Source of the DNA: Streptomyces collinus
GTDB taxonomy: Bacteria > Actinomycetota > Actinomycetes > Streptomycetales > Streptomycetaceae
Length of the DNA: 64,000 nucleotides
Assembly: GCF_031348265.1 (NCBI RefSeq)
Contig: NZ_CP133771.1
Span: 7,874,001 to 7,938,000 of the forward strand
Direction: 5' to 3'
The position numbers were made by a program, and so were the translations under genes. Positions 35,550 to 42,950 of this stretch are shown piece by piece. Below the pieces are notes generated by a model. The model did no database searches, had not been told where the DNA came from, and worked only from the letters and a program-made list of their open reading frames with translations. Within the stretch, counting starts at the first letter, position 1. The number at the start of each line of letters is the position of its first letter.

Positions 35550-36580
35550 CCGCCATGACCACCGCCACCGAGGCGTCGGCCGTCACCCCGGTCGCCGCCG
35601 CCCGCAAACTGTCCTACGTCAAGGCCTTCAACGAGGGACTCGCCCAGGCCATGCGCGAGGACGAGAACGTCTTCGTCGCCGGCGAGGACGTGGCCGGATA
35701 CGGCGGCGTGTTCCGCATGTTCGACCACCTGCTCGACGAGTTCGGCCCGCGCCGCATGATCGACACCCCGATCTCCGAAGCCGCCCTGGTCGGCCTGGGC
35801 GTGGGAGCCGCCGCCCGGGGCCTGCGTCCCGTCGTCGACCTGATGTTCATGGACTTCATGGGCGTCTGCCTCGACCAGATCGTCAACCAGGCGGCGAAGA
35901 TGAAGTACATGTTCGGCGGCGCGCTGTCCGTGCCGCTCACCATCACCACCGCCTCCGGCGCGGGCCTCGGCGCCGCGGCTCAGCACAGCCAGAGCCTTGA
36001 GGCCTGGCTGGCCCACGTGCCCGGCCTCAAGGTGGTCATGCCCAGCGACGCGTACACCGCCAAGGGCCTGACCGTCTCGGCCATCCGGGACGACAACCCG
36101 GTCGTCATCATGCTCAACAAGGTCCTGCTCGGCAGCGCCGGCGAGGTGCCCGAGGAGATCTACGGCATCCCGCTGGGCCAGGCGCACACGGCACGGCACG
36201 GCTGCGACGTCACGGTGATCGCCCTGGGCCGCATGGTGGGGGAGGCTCTCGCGGCGGCCGGCGAACTCGCGGCCGAGGGCGTGGAGATCGAGGTGATCGA
36301 CCCCCGCACCGTGCAGCCGCTGGACACCGAGACGATGTTCGCCTCCGTCCGCCGCACCAACCGGGTGCTCGTGGTGCACGAGGCCGTCACCTTCGGCGGG
36401 CTCGGCGCGGAGATAGCCGCCCAGATCCAGGACTCCGTCTTCGACTACCTGGACGCACCGGTCCTGCGCATCGGCGCTCCCTTCTCCCCGGTTCCCTTCT
36501 CCCCGGTCCTGGAGAAGGCGTACGTGCCCGATCGCGCCCGCATCGCCCAGGGCTGCCGGCGCCTCCTCGAAAGGTCGTGA
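35546..36580 (+). CDS. TPP-dependent 2-oxoacid dehydrogenase E1 beta subunit
   Basis: A 344-residue transketolase-like E1beta: YVKAFNEGLAQAM, VFVAGEDVAGYGGVF, RMIDTPISEAALVGLGVGAA, and LKVVMPSDAYTAKGL. The C-terminal domain holds VLVVHEAVTFGGLGAE. It pairs with the upstream alpha subunit as a heterotetramer. The ATG at 35546 overlaps the E1alpha stop (ATGA); a second ATG at 35555 is an alternative. A short repeat in the protein, FSPVPFSPV, sits near residue 310. E2 follows with a GTGA overlap. Confidence 0.92.
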   Translation: MTAMTTATEASAVTPVAAARKLSYVKAFNEGLAQAMREDENVFVAGEDVAGYGGVFRMFDHLLDEFGPRRMIDTPISEAALVGLGVGAAARGLRPVVDLMFMDFMGVCLDQIVNQAAKMKYMFGGALSVPLTITTASGAGLGAAAQHSQSLEAWLAHVPGLKVVMPSDAYTAKGLTVSAIRDDNPVVIMLNKVLLGSAGEVPEEIYGIPLGQAHTARHGCDVTVIALGRMVGEALAAAGELAAEGVEIEVIDPRTVQPLDTETMFASVRRTNRVLVVHEAVTFGGLGAEIAAQIQDSVFDYLDAPVLRIGAPFSPVPFSPVLEKAYVPDRARIAQGCRRLLERS

Positions 36581-38022
36581 CCGACATGGCGGTCGAGGTT
36601 CTGCTGCCGAAGATCGGTCTGACCATGCAGGAAGGCACGATCGACGAATGGCTCGTGCCGGTCGGCGCGGCGGTCGCGGAGGGCGACGCGCTGCTGAGGC
36701 TGGCGACCGACAAGGTCGACGTGGACGTCGAGGCGGAGGCCGGGGGACTGTTCCACCCGGTGGTCCCCGCGGGGGCGACCGTCCCCACCGGGGCCCTCAT
36801 CGGCTGGCTGCTGGCCGAGGGCGAGCAGCCACCGGGCCCGGCGGGTACGCCGATGCCCGCCGGGTCCGGGGCCGGCGCGGGTGTCTCTCCGCCCGCGCTC
36901 ACCGGCACCGACGCCGGCGTTGCGTCCCCGGTGCCCTCCGTCAACGGCACCGCCGGCCGGCTCCTGTCCTCGCCGAACGCCCGACGGGTCGCCACCGCCG
37001 CCGACGTCGATCTCACCGCCGTACGCGGCACGGGACCGGGCGGCAGGATCGTCTCCGAGGACGTGGAGGAGTTCCTCGCGGCCCTCCCCGGCGACCGCAC
37101 GCCGGTCCCGCCGGGCGGCAGCTCCTTCTCGCCGCTGGTCCGCAAGCTGGCGAAGGAACGGGGCCTCGACCTCTCCGCAGTGACCGGCACCGGGCCGGGC
37201 GGCCGGATCCGCCGCTCCGACCTCGACGCCGTCACCCCGGCCCCTCCCCACCGGGACGCGACACCTCCGCGCAGGGACGCGACCCCTTCGCGCAGGGACG
37301 CGACCCCTTCGCGCCATGACGCGACCCCTCGGCCCGGCGACGTCCTCCCGCTCACCGGGATGCGCGGCGCCATCGCCCGCCGGATGCACGCCAGCCTCCA
37401 GGAGATGGCACAGCTGACGCACGGCTACGAGGTGCGGATGGACTCCGTGGTGTCCCTGCGGGACCGGCTCAAGGAGGAGTGGGTCGACAGCGATCTGCCG
37501 GTGCCCGGCCTCAACGACTTCCTGCTGAAGGCCGCGGCCCTGGCCCTGCGCGAGCACCCGCTGCTCAACGCGACGGTGCGGGAGGACGGCATCCATCTGC
37601 TCGACGGCATCCACCTGGGCTTCGCCGTGGCCGTTCCGGGCGGCCTCATGGTGCCCGTGATCGAGGATGCCGTGGAGCTGCCGCTGTCCGAGATGGCCCG
37701 CCGGTCCAGGGTCCTGGCCCAGGCCGCGCGCGAGGGGCGGATCTCCCCGGCACAGCTGGAGGGGGCGACCTTCACCGTCACCTCGCTCGGCGGATACGGC
37801 GTCGACTTCTTCACTCCGGTGATCAACCCCGGCAACGTCGCGATCCTCGGGGTGGGCAGGCTCAGGGACGGCGTCGAGTGGGTGGACGACCGGCCACTGC
37901 GGACGCGGGTACTGACCCTGAGCCTCACCTTCGACCACCGTGCCGTCGACGGGGCACCCGCCGCCGAATACCTGCGCACGGTCGGTGACTTGCTGCGCAG
38001 GCCCCTTCGGCTGCTGGTGTGA
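36577..38022 (+). CDS. Dihydrolipoamide acyltransferase (E2) with one lipoyl and two E3-binding domains
   Basis: A 481-residue E2. The lipoyl domain (about 5-80) has the lipoylated lysine in ATDKVDVD (Lys46). Two peripheral-subunit-binding domains follow: one at SPNARRVATAADVDL and one at SPLVRKLAKERGLDL, each ending GTGPGGRI. A linker with 7-residue repeats (37253-37336) leads to the catalytic domain with TFDHRAVDGAPAAEYL (catalytic His). It transfers the acyl group to CoA. The GTG start overlaps E1beta by 4 bp; an ATG at 36586 is also possible. No E3 gene is in the window, so the cell's general lipoamide dehydrogenase must serve. Two binding domains are unusual. Confidence 0.9.
   Translation: MTDMAVEVLLPKIGLTMQEGTIDEWLVPVGAAVAEGDALLRLATDKVDVDVEAEAGGLFHPVVPAGATVPTGALIGWLLAEGEQPPGPAGTPMPAGSGAGAGVSPPALTGTDAGVASPVPSVNGTAGRLLSSPNARRVATAADVDLTAVRGTGPGGRIVSEDVEEFLAALPGDRTPVPPGGSSFSPLVRKLAKERGLDLSAVTGTGPGGRIRRSDLDAVTPAPPHRDATPPRRDATPSRRDATPSRHDATPRPGDVLPLTGMRGAIARRMHASLQEMAQLTHGYEVRMDSVVSLRDRLKEEWVDSDLPVPGLNDFLLKAAALALREHPLLNATVREDGIHLLDGIHLGFAVAVPGGLMVPVIEDAVELPLSEMARRSRVLAQAAREGRISPAQLEGATFTVTSLGGYGVDFFTPVINPGNVAILGVGRLRDGVEWVDDRPLRTRVLTLSLTFDHRAVDGAPAAEYLRTVGDLLRRPLRLLV
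37253..37336. repeat. 21-bp tandem repeat in the E2 linker
   Basis: Three near-identical 21-bp units plus a diverged fourth (37253, 37274, 37295, 37316) encode a charged RDATPxR-type linker between the second E3-binding domain and the catalytic domain. Confidence 0.8.
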
Positions 38023-38030
38023 TCGGCGCC

Positions 38031-38636
38031 CTATGCGGCCGGGTCGGCGATCCGCTCCGCGAGAGCGCCGACCTCGCGGACGAACGAGCGGTGGCCCAGC
38101 GACCGGTACACGTCGTCGCCCCGGACCTGTGAGATCGCCGCGGTCTCCAGCAGGGCCAGCAGGCCCAGGCCGATCACCGCCGCCTCGGCGTCGGAGACGG
38201 ACGCACGGGCCTTGCGGATCAGCCGCACCAGCTCGTCCAGCAGCTCGCTGCGGCTCTCCTGCCGCAGCGCCTCCGCTTCCTGGCTCATGCCGGCCGACGA
38301 CACGAAGAACATGGTGGCGGCGGAGCGGTGTTCGCCCAGCCAGGACAGGAGCGCCGTGACCGCCGCACCGATGTCCGAGCCGGGCTCGTGGGCCTCGGTG
38401 AGCGCCTGCAACTGCTCGCGCAGCGCGGTGGCGAACGCCCGCATCCCCTCCGCCAGGACCTGGTCCTTGGAGGAGAAGTGGTAGTACACCGCTGCCGAGG
38501 TCATCTCCGCGCGAGCGGCGATGTCGGCCACCGTCACCTCGTCCGGCGGCTGGGTGGCGAACAGCTCGGTGGCTGCTTCGATCACCCACTGCTTGCGCGA
38601 CGGACGGTGAGCGGCGCGGGTTCCGGAGGTCGTCAT
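38031..38636 (-). CDS. TetR family regulator
   Basis: A 201-residue TetR-type repressor. The helix-turn-helix is VTVADIAARAEMTSAAVYYHF (about residues 35-55), ending in the usual YYHF. The ligand-binding C-terminal domain is all helical (LLSWLGEHRSAATMFF). It converges with the E2 gene, 8 bp away, and is divergent from a second tetR at 38777 across a 140-bp region containing TACTG-N11-CAGTA. It probably controls its own gene and operons of the island, with an acyl-CoA or the growth substrate as likely inducer. Confidence 0.9.
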   Translation of the reverse strand: MTTSGTRAAHRPSRKQWVIEAATELFATQPPDEVTVADIAARAEMTSAAVYYHFSSKDQVLAEGMRAFATALREQLQALTEAHEPGSDIGAAVTALLSWLGEHRSAATMFFVSSAGMSQEAEALRQESRSELLDELVRLIRKARASVSDAEAAVIGLGLLALLETAAISQVRGDDVYRSLGHRSFVREVGALAERIADPAA

Positions 38637-38712
38637 GATGTCAAGTATGCCGGGTGCCGAGTGTCCCGTATGCCCACGCGCAGCAGGAATTACTCTGTCG
38701 GACGGTTGGAGT

Positions 38713-38733
38713 TACTGGATACCATGGTCAGTA
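38713..38733. promoter_or_regulatory. Candidate TetR operator between the two divergent tetR genes
   Basis: TACTG (38713-38717) and CAGTA (38729-38733) form an exact 5-bp inverted repeat with an 11-bp spacer containing CCATGG. The same arrangement with one mismatch is found at 34481-34501 and 47181-47201. Confidence 0.55.
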
Positions 38734-38776
38734 CACAGGGCCCGCGGACGCGGAGTCACGGCAGTCGGCAGGGAGC

Positions 38777-39478
38777 ATGATGGCCAGCACGAAGAACGGC
38801 AAGCAGCCCGCCCACCGGCCCTCGCGGCGGCAGCACATCATCACCGCCGCCGTGCGGGTGTTCGGCCGCAACGGGTTCGCGGAGACCAGCATCCAGGACA
38901 TCGCGGACGAGGCCCAGGTGGTGCCCACGGCCGTCTACTACCACTTCGACGGCAAGGAGGAGCTGCTCGAACTCGCCATGCGTCGCGTCTTCGACCAGCT
39001 GAACGCGGTCGTGGAGGCGGCCCGTCCCGAATCCGAGCCGGGTGATGCGGAGGGGCTGATCCGCGTCATCGACGCCGTGTGGGACTGGGTGGAGCAGAAC
39101 CCGGACGAGGCTCGGCTCTACCAGGTCCAGGTCGCCTCCGCCAACGGCAGTGTCAAGGTGCTGCGGGACGAGTTCGAGCAGCGGCACATCCAGCGTGGCT
39201 ACGACTATCTGCCCGAGGGCACCACCCGCAGCCCCCGGGCGGCAAAGGTACGGCACGCGTCACAGGCCCTCGCGGTCCGCACCCTGATCAGTACGACCAT
39301 GCTCGTCACCGCGCTGCGGGCGGAGGGGGGACCGCTGTCCCAGCTGCCCTCCCGTTCCGTACTGGAGGCGGTCAGGGGGCTGGCGCTGCGCATCGTCGCC
39401 ACCGAGCAGAAGCCAGCGAAACCAGCGAAAGCGGCGAAAGCGGCGAAGTCGGCCAAGCCGGTCACGTCCCGGACCTGA
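38777..39478 (+). CDS. TetR family regulator with a lysine/alanine-rich tail
   Basis: A 233-residue TetR-type protein. The helix-turn-helix is TSIQDIADEAQVVPTAVYYHF, similar in layout to its divergent neighbour, so the two may be paralogues. The last 25 residues are a basic Lys-Pro-Ala-Lys repeat like tails of DNA-binding proteins. ATG at 38777 is followed by another ATG at 38780; AGGGAG lies immediately upstream, so either may serve. It ends 6 bp before the convergent SDR gene. It is a second candidate reader of the TACTG-N11-CAGTA sites. Confidence 0.9.
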   Translation: MMASTKNGKQPAHRPSRRQHIITAAVRVFGRNGFAETSIQDIADEAQVVPTAVYYHFDGKEELLELAMRRVFDQLNAVVEAARPESEPGDAEGLIRVIDAVWDWVEQNPDEARLYQVQVASANGSVKVLRDEFEQRHIQRGYDYLPEGTTRSPRAAKVRHASQALAVRTLISTTMLVTALRAEGGPLSQLPSRSVLEAVRGLALRIVATEQKPAKPAKAAKAAKSAKPVTSRT

Positions 39479-39484
39479 GGCGGT

Positions 39485-40189
39485 TCACCAGGCCAGTGGT
39501 CTGCGGTCGGCGAACAGCCCTCCCGTCGTCTCGTCGCCCTCGGGCAGGGTCGCCAGCCAGACCGGGGTGTCCGCCCCCTCCCGCGGACCGCGCGGGGCGG
39601 AGGGGCCGCCCATGCCGCTGCGGGTCCAGCCGGGGTCGGCGGCGTTGACCAGGACGCCCGTGCCGGACAGCTCGGCCGCGAGCATGCGGGTCAGGGCGTT
39701 GAGCGCCGTCTTGGAGACGCGGTAGGCGGGATGCCGGCCGGAGTCCATCAGCGCCAGTGAGCCGTACGAGCTGGTGACGTTCACGACCCGTCCGTAGCCG
39801 GCTTCCACCATGCCCGGGACGACGGCCTGCGCCACCCGCCAGGCGCCGGTGAGGTTGGTGTCCAGTGTGGCGCGCAGGATGTCCTCGTCGACGTACGGGG
39901 GCCGCAGTTCGCGGTCGAGGGACACTCCCGCGTTGTTCACCAGCACGTCGATCCCGCCGGTCAGCTCCCGTGCTTCCCGGACCGCTTCGGTGACGCTCCA
40001 CGCGGAGGTCACGTCCAGGGCCAGCGGCACCGCCGCGGGGCCGATGACACAGCACGCCTCCTCGGCGGCCTCCGATTTCCGCGCCGCGACCAGCACCCGC
40101 AGCCCCAGGTCCGCGAGCTGCCGGCCGATCTCCAGACCGATGCCCCGTGCCCCGCCCGTGACGAGTGCTGTTCTGCTGTCGTGCTGCAT
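39485..40189 (-). CDS. SDR family oxidoreductase
   Basis: A 234-residue classical SDR: VTGGARGIGLEIGRQL, VLVNNAGVSLD, NVTSSYGSLAL and the catalytic pair in AYRVSKTALN. It resembles carbonyl-reductase-like SDRs (NADP preference likely). The ATG at 40189 follows the SCP-x thiolase gene by 17 bp. It is the last gene of the long leftward operon from the enoyl-CoA hydratase, and probably handles a carbonyl released by the thiolase/aldolase step. Confidence 0.88.
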   Translation of the reverse strand: MQHDSRTALVTGGARGIGLEIGRQLADLGLRVLVAARKSEAAEEACCVIGPAAVPLALDVTSAWSVTEAVREARELTGGIDVLVNNAGVSLDRELRPPYVDEDILRATLDTNLTGAWRVAQAVVPGMVEAGYGRVVNVTSSYGSLALMDSGRHPAYRVSKTALNALTRMLAAELSGTGVLVNAADPGWTRSGMGGPSAPRGPREGADTPVWLATLPEGDETTGGLFADRRPLAW

Positions 40190-40206
40190 GGCGGTGTCCG
40201 CCCCCT

Positions 40207-41361
40207 TCACACCGTGAGGACCGAGCAGGCGCTGATCCCGGGCGCCCCGTACACATGGGTGAAGCCCACCCGGGGAGCGCCGGGCACCTGCACACCCAGC
40301 GCCCGGCCCTGCAACTGCCGTACGACTTCGTGGAACTGCCGCAACCCCGAGGCGCCGACGGGCTCCCCGCCGGCCAGACAGCCGCCGTCGGTGTTGACCG
40401 GTATCCGGCCCTCGGGATCGGTGTCCCCGGCGGCCAGCAGCGCCTCCTGCTCGCCATGGCCGCACAGCCCGGTCTCCGCCAGGTGGATCAGCTCCGATCC
40501 GCTGTCGGTGTCCTGCAACTGGGCCACCTGTACGTCCGCGGGACGCAGCCCCGCCGTGCGGAAGACCGCCTCGGCGGCGTCCACGCTGGGGCTGCGGTGC
40601 GGGCCCGGCGGCAGCCAGGGCGAGAACACCTCGAACGAACCGAACCGCCGGGTCCGGAAGGCCAGCGACGCGAGCCTGACCGGTTGTTCGCACAAGTCGA
40701 ACGCGCGGTCGCCGAGCGCCAGTACCAGCGCGGCCGCGCCCTGTCCGGGCGAACAGAACATGTACTGGGTGAGCGGGGGACTGACCTCGGCGGAGTCCAG
40801 GATCTCCTGCTCCGTCAGCGACTTGCGCCGCCACGCCAGGGGGTGGTGCGAGCCGTTGCGGAAGGCCCGCGCCGCCACCATCGCCAACGCCCGCTCCGAG
40901 ATGCCGTGTTCGTACAGGTACCGCTGGGTCTTGAGGGCGAAGAACTGGGTCGTGAGCATCATGCCGGTCTCGGCGTACCAGTCGCCCAGACCGTAGCGGG
41001 CCGCGGAGACGTGGAACGCGCCCCGCTCGTGCTTGTCGAACCCCACGGCCAGTCCCAGGGATGCCTCGCCCGCGCGCAGCGCGTTGGCCACCGTGAGCAC
41101 GGTGGAGGCACCGGTCGCGCAGCCGTTCTGCACGTTGACGAACGGCACTCCGGTCAGGCCCAGCCGGCCCACCAGGGTGTCGGGCTTGCCGGACACGTCG
41201 GAGCCGCCGGCCGCGTAGCCGATGTCCTCCCAGGCGACACCGGCGTCGGCCAGCGCCTCGCGCATCGCACGCTCGGCCATGTCCATTCCGGTGACGCTCT
41301 CGTCGCGGCCGAAGGGATGCATCCCGCAGCCCACGACATAGACGTCGTCGGTCCGCCTCAT
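40207..41361 (-). CDS. SCP-x-type thiolase (lipid-transfer protein family)
   Basis: A 384-residue thiolase-fold enzyme with the nucleophile cysteine in VQNGCATGAST. The usual GHPxGATG histidine motif reads GGEPVGASG, with Glu in place of His, as in the subgroup that works with an OB-fold/DUF35 partner. Members of that subgroup act as thiolases or as retro-aldolases on branched or tertiary hydroxyacyl-CoAs, for example in steroid side chains. It overlaps the OB-fold gene by 4 bp, supporting a two-protein complex. Cleavage of a branched intermediate is the best guess. Confidence 0.86.
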   Translation of the reverse strand: MRRTDDVYVVGCGMHPFGRDESVTGMDMAERAMREALADAGVAWEDIGYAAGGSDVSGKPDTLVGRLGLTGVPFVNVQNGCATGASTVLTVANALRAGEASLGLAVGFDKHERGAFHVSAARYGLGDWYAETGMMLTTQFFALKTQRYLYEHGISERALAMVAARAFRNGSHHPLAWRRKSLTEQEILDSAEVSPPLTQYMFCSPGQGAAALVLALGDRAFDLCEQPVRLASLAFRTRRFGSFEVFSPWLPPGPHRSPSVDAAEAVFRTAGLRPADVQVAQLQDTDSGSELIHLAETGLCGHGEQEALLAAGDTDPEGRIPVNTDGGCLAGGEPVGASGLRQFHEVVRQLQGRALGVQVPGAPRVGFTHVYGAPGISACSVLTV

Positions 41362-41813
41362 CGTCCTCCGTCCCGGTCCGGTGCGAACGCGAAGGTCAGC
41401 ACCTCGGTCCCGTCCTCGTCCTGGTACGCGGCCACGGTGGTGAGCCGGACCGGCAGACCGATCCGGATCTCCGCGCGGGGCACCGCCAGCCGCGCTTCGA
41501 CCAGGACCTCACCGAGGTCCACATAGCCCACGTGGTAGGCCCGGTGGCCGCCGGACGGCGCCCGGTACGGAGGCTTCGGCGGGAACGCCTGGAGCGTCCA
41601 CGACCAGACCCGCCCGCTCACCGGCAGCACCCGCGCGGACAGCGCTCCGTCCGGACACCGGGGGCACGAGTCCTGCCGGGGGAAGACGACGGTGCCGCAC
41701 GCGGAGCAGCGGGCGCCCACGAGACGCGGTGGATCCCCGGCGTCGAGCCCCCCGCCGTCCCCCCGGCCGAACTCCCCGTCGAACAGAGACTCGTCGATGA
41801 GTCTGGTGGTCAT
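41358..41813 (-). CDS. OB-fold zinc-ribbon protein (DUF35 type), partner of the SCP-x thiolase
   Basis: A 151-residue protein with an N-terminal rubredoxin-like zinc ribbon, cysteines in ARCSACGTVVFPRQDSCPRCPDG (two CxxC pairs), then an OB-fold domain (RVWSWTLQAF, HVGYVDLGEVLVEARL). Such proteins bind acyl-CoA and form obligate complexes with lipid-transfer thiolases and aldolases. The 4-bp overlap with the thiolase gene and the upstream acyl-CoA dehydrogenase support this. Confidence 0.9.
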   Translation of the reverse strand: MTTRLIDESLFDGEFGRGDGGGLDAGDPPRLVGARCSACGTVVFPRQDSCPRCPDGALSARVLPVSGRVWSWTLQAFPPKPPYRAPSGGHRAYHVGYVDLGEVLVEARLAVPRAEIRIGLPVRLTTVAAYQDEDGTEVLTFAFAPDRDGGR

Positions 41814-41831
41814 GCCGTCCCGCCTTCCACG

Positions 41832-42950
41832 TCACCAGCCCAGCAGCACGGCCAGCCGTTCCCGATGGTGTGCGGCGCCGCCCAGCAGGACCGCGTCCGA
41901 CTGGGCGCGCCGGAAATACAGGTGCGCGTCGTGCTCCCAGGTGAAGCCCATCCCGCCGTGGAACTGCACGCACTCGGCGGCGACGGAGACGAACGCCTCG
42001 CCGCACCACGCCTGCGCCACCGCCGCCGCCTCGGCCAGCGCCTGAGGCGAGCCGTCCGCCCGGACCGCGCGCACGACGGCCGACCGCGCGGCCTCGACCT
42101 GGAGCAGCATGTCGGCACAGGCGTGCTTGACCGCCTGGAAGCCACCGACCGCCCTGCCGAACTGGGTACGGTCGCGCACATGGGCCACCGTCATGTCCAA
42201 CGCGGCCTGCGCTCCGCCGAGTTGCTCGGCGGCCAGGGCGATCAGGGCCACGTCCAGGGCGCGGGAGACGACGTCCGCTCCCTCGTCGCCTGCGGTCAGC
42301 GCCCTGGCCCGGGCCCCGGAGAAGGTGACCACCGCCTGGCCCCGGCCGAGGTCGAGCGTGGGCACCCGGCGCACCGTGACCCCGGGCTCGCGCGGGCCGG
42401 CCAGGAAGAGGTCCACGCCCTGGGGCCCGGCCGCGGCCACCACCAGCGCATCGGCGTCGGCGCCGTCGAGGACGAACGGCGCGGTGCCGTCCAGCAGCGG
42501 TACGCCGCCCTGCCAGGAGACGGCCACCGGCACGGCGTCGGGCCGCCACACCCCGTCGGGCGCGGCCACGGCCAGGGCATGCACGGTGCCCTCGGCGAGC
42601 TGGGCCAGCGCCTTGTCGGCCGTACCGCAGCCGGCCAGCACCTGCCCGGCCAGCACGGTCGAGGACAGCAGCGGTACCGGTGCCAGCGTCCTGCCCAGCT
42701 CCTCGCAGACGGCGGCGATCTCGGCGAGGCCGCCGATGCCACCCGCCGACTCGGGCAGGCCGAGGCCCGCGAGGCCGACCTGCCGGCCGAGGGTGTCCCA
42801 CAACTCGGCGTCGATGCCGGGGGCTTCCTCGGGCATCCGGCGTACCGCGGCGGTGCCGCCGGCGTCGGCGCACACCGACCGCACGGTCTCGCGCAGGTCG
42901 TCCAGCTCGGTGTCCGACAGGGCCGTGCCCTCGGTCACGGTGCTTGTCAT
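41832..42950 (-). CDS. Acyl-CoA dehydrogenase
   Basis: A 372-residue flavoprotein. The C-terminal domain has the FAD-contact RTQFGRAVGGFQAVKH and QFHGGMGFTWEHDAHLYFRRA. The middle domain is less conserved, as in FadE/ChsE-type subunits that pair with a second dehydrogenase; the one at 47223 could be its partner. ATG start overlaps the dikinase stop by 4 bp. Its place next to the SCP-x thiolase suggests dehydrogenation of a branched acyl-CoA. Confidence 0.9.
   Translation of the reverse strand: MTSTVTEGTALSDTELDDLRETVRSVCADAGGTAAVRRMPEEAPGIDAELWDTLGRQVGLAGLGLPESAGGIGGLAEIAAVCEELGRTLAPVPLLSSTVLAGQVLAGCGTADKALAQLAEGTVHALAVAAPDGVWRPDAVPVAVSWQGGVPLLDGTAPFVLDGADADALVVAAAGPQGVDLFLAGPREPGVTVRRVPTLDLGRGQAVVTFSGARARALTAGDEGADVVSRALDVALIALAAEQLGGAQAALDMTVAHVRDRTQFGRAVGGFQAVKHACADMLLQVEAARSAVVRAVRADGSPQALAEAAAVAQAWCGEAFVSVAAECVQFHGGMGFTWEHDAHLYFRRAQSDAVLLGGAAHHRERLAVLLGW

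Noticed and set aside
38031..39478. One of the TetR genes as regulator of the hydrazine-type operon
   Set aside because: The TACTG-N11-CAGTA motif is absent from 8498-8929, and the genes lie 30 kb away inside the catabolic island.
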